Shown: in pieces, positions 4,679 to 6,809 of the stretch
Position numbering within the stretch: the first letter of the stretch is position 1
How the letters are laid out: each line of letters begins with the position of its first letter
Origin: Actinomycetota bacterium
GTDB lineage: Bacteria > Actinomycetota > Actinomycetes > Streptosporangiales > Streptosporangiaceae
Length of the DNA stretch: 6,809 nt
Direction: 5' to 3'
Assembly: GCA_003168295.1 (NCBI GenBank)
Contig: PMST01000708.1
Coordinates: forward strand, 1-6,809
The notes under the pieces: model-generated
Seen by the model: only the letters and a program-made list of their open reading frames with translations
Told to the model about the DNA's origin: nothing
Database searches by the model: none
Program-made: the position numbers and the translations under genes

Positions 4679-6686
4679 GACACCGGCGAGTGCCCAGGTG
4701 GAGCAGGAGCGTTTCGGTTTCCAGGCCGAAGTGGTCCAGATCCTGGACCTGGTGGTCCACTCCCTCTACAGCAACAAGGACATTTTCCTGCGCGAGCTGA
4801 TCTCGAACGCGTCGGACGCTATCGACAGGCTGCGCCTGGAAATGCTATCCCGGTCCGAAAGCCCCACCGACGAGGGCCCGCTGCAGATCCGGGTCAGCTT
4901 CGACGCCGACGCGGGCACGATCACCGTGGCCGACAACGGGATCGGCATGAGCCGCCAAGAGGTCATCGAGCACATCGGGACCATCGCTAAATCGGGCACC
5001 CGCGAATTCCTGCGCTCCCTGACCGGCGATCAGCGTAAGGACGCCACCCTGATCGGCCAGTTCGGCGTGGGCTTCTATTCCGCGTTCATCGTGGCGGACC
5101 GGGTGAGCCTGACCACCCGCCGGTACGGCCTGCCCGCCGATCAGGGCGTCCGGTGGGAATCCGACGGGAAGGGCGAGTACACGCTGGAGACGGCTGAGCT
5201 GCCGTCCCGCGGCACCACGATCGTCCTCAAGCTCCGCGAGGGCGAGGACGACCTGCTCAGCGACTACCGGCTGCGCTCGATCATCCGGAAGTACTCGGAC
5301 CACATCAGCCTGCCCATCGTGATGCCCGCGGGGGAGCGGACCGGTGACTCCGATGCCGACGCGCCCGAGGAGAAGCCCGTCAACCAGGCCTCGGCGCTGT
5401 GGGTCCGTCCCAAGAGCGAACTCACCGACCAGGACTACCAGGACTTCTACCGGCACGTCGCGGGCGATTTCGGTGACCCGCTGGCCTGGGTACACGCCAA
5501 GATCGAGGGCACCTACGAGTACACGCTCCTGCTGTTCATCCCGGCCCGCGCTCCTTACGACCTGTGGATGCCGCAGTCCGGCCGGGGCGTCAAACTGCAC
5601 ATCAGGCGGGTCTTCATCCTCGAGGACGCCGGCCAGCTGCTGCCGCCGTACCTGCGGTTCATCCGCGGGGTGATCGACTCGAGCGACCTGCCCCTCAACG
5701 TCTCACGAGAACTGCTGCAGGGCAGCCGCGTGGTCGACAGCATCCGCTCCAACGCGACCAAGAGGGTGCTCAAGCTGCTCGCTGAGCTCGCCGCCAACGA
5801 GCCGGACAAGTACGCCGCCTTCTGGAAGGAGTTCGGCGCCCTGCTCAAGGAGGGTATGGCCGAGGACTTCTCGAACCGCGACGAGATCGCCAAGCTGCTG
5901 CGCTTCACCTCCACCAAGTCGGCCGGCGAGCAGGCGGACGTGTCACTCAGCGACTACATCGGCCGGATGAAGGAGGGCCAGGAGAAGATCTACTACCTGT
6001 TGGCGCCGAGCCTGGCCGCCGCGACCTCCAGCCCGCATCTGGAGACGTTCTCCAAGAAAGGCATCGAGGTCCTGCTGCTGGCCGAGGACATCGACAACTG
6101 GCTGGTGGGCAGCCTGCGCGACTTTGAGGGCAAGCGGCTGCAGTCCGTCGCCCAGGGCACCGCTGACCTTGGTCCGCTCGAGGACGAAGCTGAAGCGGAG
6201 GCCAAGCAGCAGGCCAGCGCCGAGTTCGCCGACCTGGTGGCCAGGCTGAAGGCGATCCTGGCGGGCCAGGCCTACGACGTGCGGGTGACCAGCCGCCTGA
6301 CCACCTCACCGGCCTGCATCGTGGCCAACGAGCAAGACATCGACCTCAACCCGGCGCGCCGGCTCACCGGCACCGGGCTGCCCAGCCAGCCGGTACTGGA
6401 GATCAACCCGCAGCACCCCCTGCTGCGACGCCTCAACCGCGAGCCCGCCGATCCGAACCTGGCCGAGTGGGCCCACTTGCTGTACAACCAGGCCATCCTG
6501 ACCCTGGGCGCGCGGATCGAGGAACCCGCCGCCTTCGTCGCCAAGCTCAACGACCTGCTGGTGACCCTGACCCGGGAACCGGAAGACGCCCCCGAGCCGC
6601 CCGAAGCCACGGCCGAGCTGCCCAAAGACGCCGCGGAGCCGCCCCAGGACGCCGCCGAGCCGCCGTCGGCAGGTGAGGGCGGGTAA
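4671..6686 (+). CDS. htpG: Hsp90-family molecular chaperone HtpG
   Basis: A 671-residue cytosolic ATP-dependent chaperone that refolds or remodels client proteins as a homodimer. The N-terminal GHKL ATPase domain (about 13-225) has FLRELISNASDAIDRLR (39-55, with catalytic E42 and Mg-binding N46), DNGIGM (88-93), the lid segment HIGTIAKSGT (101-110), GQFGVGFYSAF (129-139) and GTTIVLKL (181-188). The middle domain (about 240-500) has PLNVSRELLQ (341-350), with R346 the ATPase-stimulating arginine. The dimerisation domain (about 515-635) holds NPQHPLL (579-585). It is longer than the roughly 630 residues usual in bacteria, mainly because of an acidic Pro/Ala tail (636-671) with repeated DAAEPP. 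ATG 4671 is chosen because MSETPASAQVEQERFGFQ matches family N-termini and GAGG lies at 4659-4662; an upstream in-frame start at 4620 would overlap the previous gene deeply. The start overlaps the cold-shock gene by 8 bases. Confidence 0.97.
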   Translation: MSETPASAQVEQERFGFQAEVVQILDLVVHSLYSNKDIFLRELISNASDAIDRLRLEMLSRSESPTDEGPLQIRVSFDADAGTITVADNGIGMSRQEVIEHIGTIAKSGTREFLRSLTGDQRKDATLIGQFGVGFYSAFIVADRVSLTTRRYGLPADQGVRWESDGKGEYTLETAELPSRGTTIVLKLREGEDDLLSDYRLRSIIRKYSDHISLPIVMPAGERTGDSDADAPEEKPVNQASALWVRPKSELTDQDYQDFYRHVAGDFGDPLAWVHAKIEGTYEYTLLLFIPARAPYDLWMPQSGRGVKLHIRRVFILEDAGQLLPPYLRFIRGVIDSSDLPLNVSRELLQGSRVVDSIRSNATKRVLKLLAELAANEPDKYAAFWKEFGALLKEGMAEDFSNRDEIAKLLRFTSTKSAGEQADVSLSDYIGRMKEGQEKIYYLLAPSLAAATSSPHLETFSKKGIEVLLLAEDIDNWLVGSLRDFEGKRLQSVAQGTADLGPLEDEAEAEAKQQASAEFADLVARLKAILAGQAYDVRVTSRLTTSPACIVANEQDIDLNPARRLTGTGLPSQPVLEINPQHPLLRRLNREPADPNLAEWAHLLYNQAILTLGARIEEPAAFVAKLNDLLVTLTREPEDAPEPPEATAELPKDAAEPPQDAAEPPSAGEGG

Positions 6687-6732
6687 TCTCCTGCGACGGC
6701 ACAGCATCAACGCCCGGTCAGCCCTCTGGCGC

Positions 6733-6747
6733 GCCGTCGGCCACGGC
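6733..6747 (+). terminator. weak hairpin between htpG and the tRNA
   Basis: GCCGT-CGGCC-ACGGC forms a perfect 5-base-pair stem with a 5-base loop about 46 bases past the htpG stop. No T-run follows, so any termination would be weak. The left arm can alternatively pair with CGACGGC at 6694-6700. Confidence 0.2.
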
Positions 6748-6754
6748 AAACTGG

Positions 6755-6760
6755 TAACCT
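6755..6760 (+). promoter_or_regulatory. candidate -10 element of the tRNA promoter
   Basis: TAACCT fits the TAnnnT -10 pattern and ends 10 bases before the tRNA 5' end, the expected distance if transcription starts just upstream of the mature tRNA. No good -35 match is seen 17-18 bases upstream. Confidence 0.3.
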
Positions 6761-6770
6761 GCACCGGTGC

Positions 6771-6809
6771 GGGGCGGTAGCTCAGCCGGTCAGAGCAGCG
6801 GACTCATAA
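6771..6809 (+). tRNA. tRNA with CAU anticodon, probably elongator tRNA-Met (3' part outside window)
   Basis: Acceptor 5' strand GGGGCGG (6771-6777), then TA at positions 8-9, D-stem GCTC/GAGC with loop AGCCGGTCA, A26, anticodon-stem 5' strand GCGGA and a complete loop CTCATAA with anticodon CAT. The window ends right after the anticodon loop, so the T-arm and 3' acceptor strand are missing. It is not the initiator tRNA, because the stem next to the loop lacks the GGG of initiators. A tRNA-Ile2 read by lysidine modification has the same anticodon and cannot be fully excluded, but elongator Met fits better. It is on the same strand as htpG and likely has its own promoter. Confidence 0.88.

Noticed and set aside
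6694..6739. Inverted repeat CGACGGC / GCCGTCG as a terminator for htpG
   Set aside because: The loop would be 32 bases with no T-run; the short hairpin at 6733-6747 is more plausible though weak itself.

Overview
The window is GC-rich chromosomal DNA from a filamentous-type actinobacterium. The main evidence is a 'conservon' (cvn) operon, a gene set essentially confined to Actinobacteria. GTG/TTG starts, tightly overlapping genes and strong third-position G/C agree with this. I cannot name the genus; a member of Streptosporangiales, Frankiales or a related group is a guess.

Layout, all on the + strand. (1) Positions 1-787 hold the 3' end of cvnA, a nitrate/nitrite-sensor-type histidine kinase of which only the disordered C-terminal tail is present. 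(2) Next come cvnB (Roadblock/LC7 protein, 867-1301), cvnC (DUF742 protein, 1314-1790) and cvnD (Ras/MglA-like GTPase, 1771-2376). (3) A ThDP-dependent, acetolactate-synthase-like enzyme (2380-4182) follows cvnD after three bases. It contains a GC-rich palindromic in-frame insert near its N-terminus. (4) After a 67-base gap there is a cold-shock-domain protein with an extra C-terminal helical domain (about 4250-4678), whose 3' end overlaps htpG (Hsp90, 4671-6686). (5) A tRNA with anticodon CAU, probably elongator tRNA-Met, begins at 6771 and runs off the window.

The first five genes look like one transcription unit. Known conservons form a membrane-associated complex resembling a G-protein-coupled sensory system: CvnA is the sensor, CvnB and CvnC are adaptors, and CvnD is the GTPase switch. 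In several Streptomyces conservons the slot after cvnD holds a cytochrome P450; here it holds a ThDP enzyme, which suggests a metabolic partner or output of the switch (inference). The cold-shock protein and HtpG form a second, stress-related pair coupled by overlapping stop and start codons.

The most interesting items are: the palindromic insert inside the ThDP enzyme gene; a strong internal ribosome-binding site that could release the C-terminal domain of the cold-shock protein as a separate 49-residue product; a 9-codon mini-ORF coupled to the cvnB start; a degenerate guanine-specificity motif in CvnD; and collagen-like Gly-X-Y tracts in the CvnA tail. I see no clearly new system. The candidate closest to one is the conservon coupled to a ThDP enzyme.
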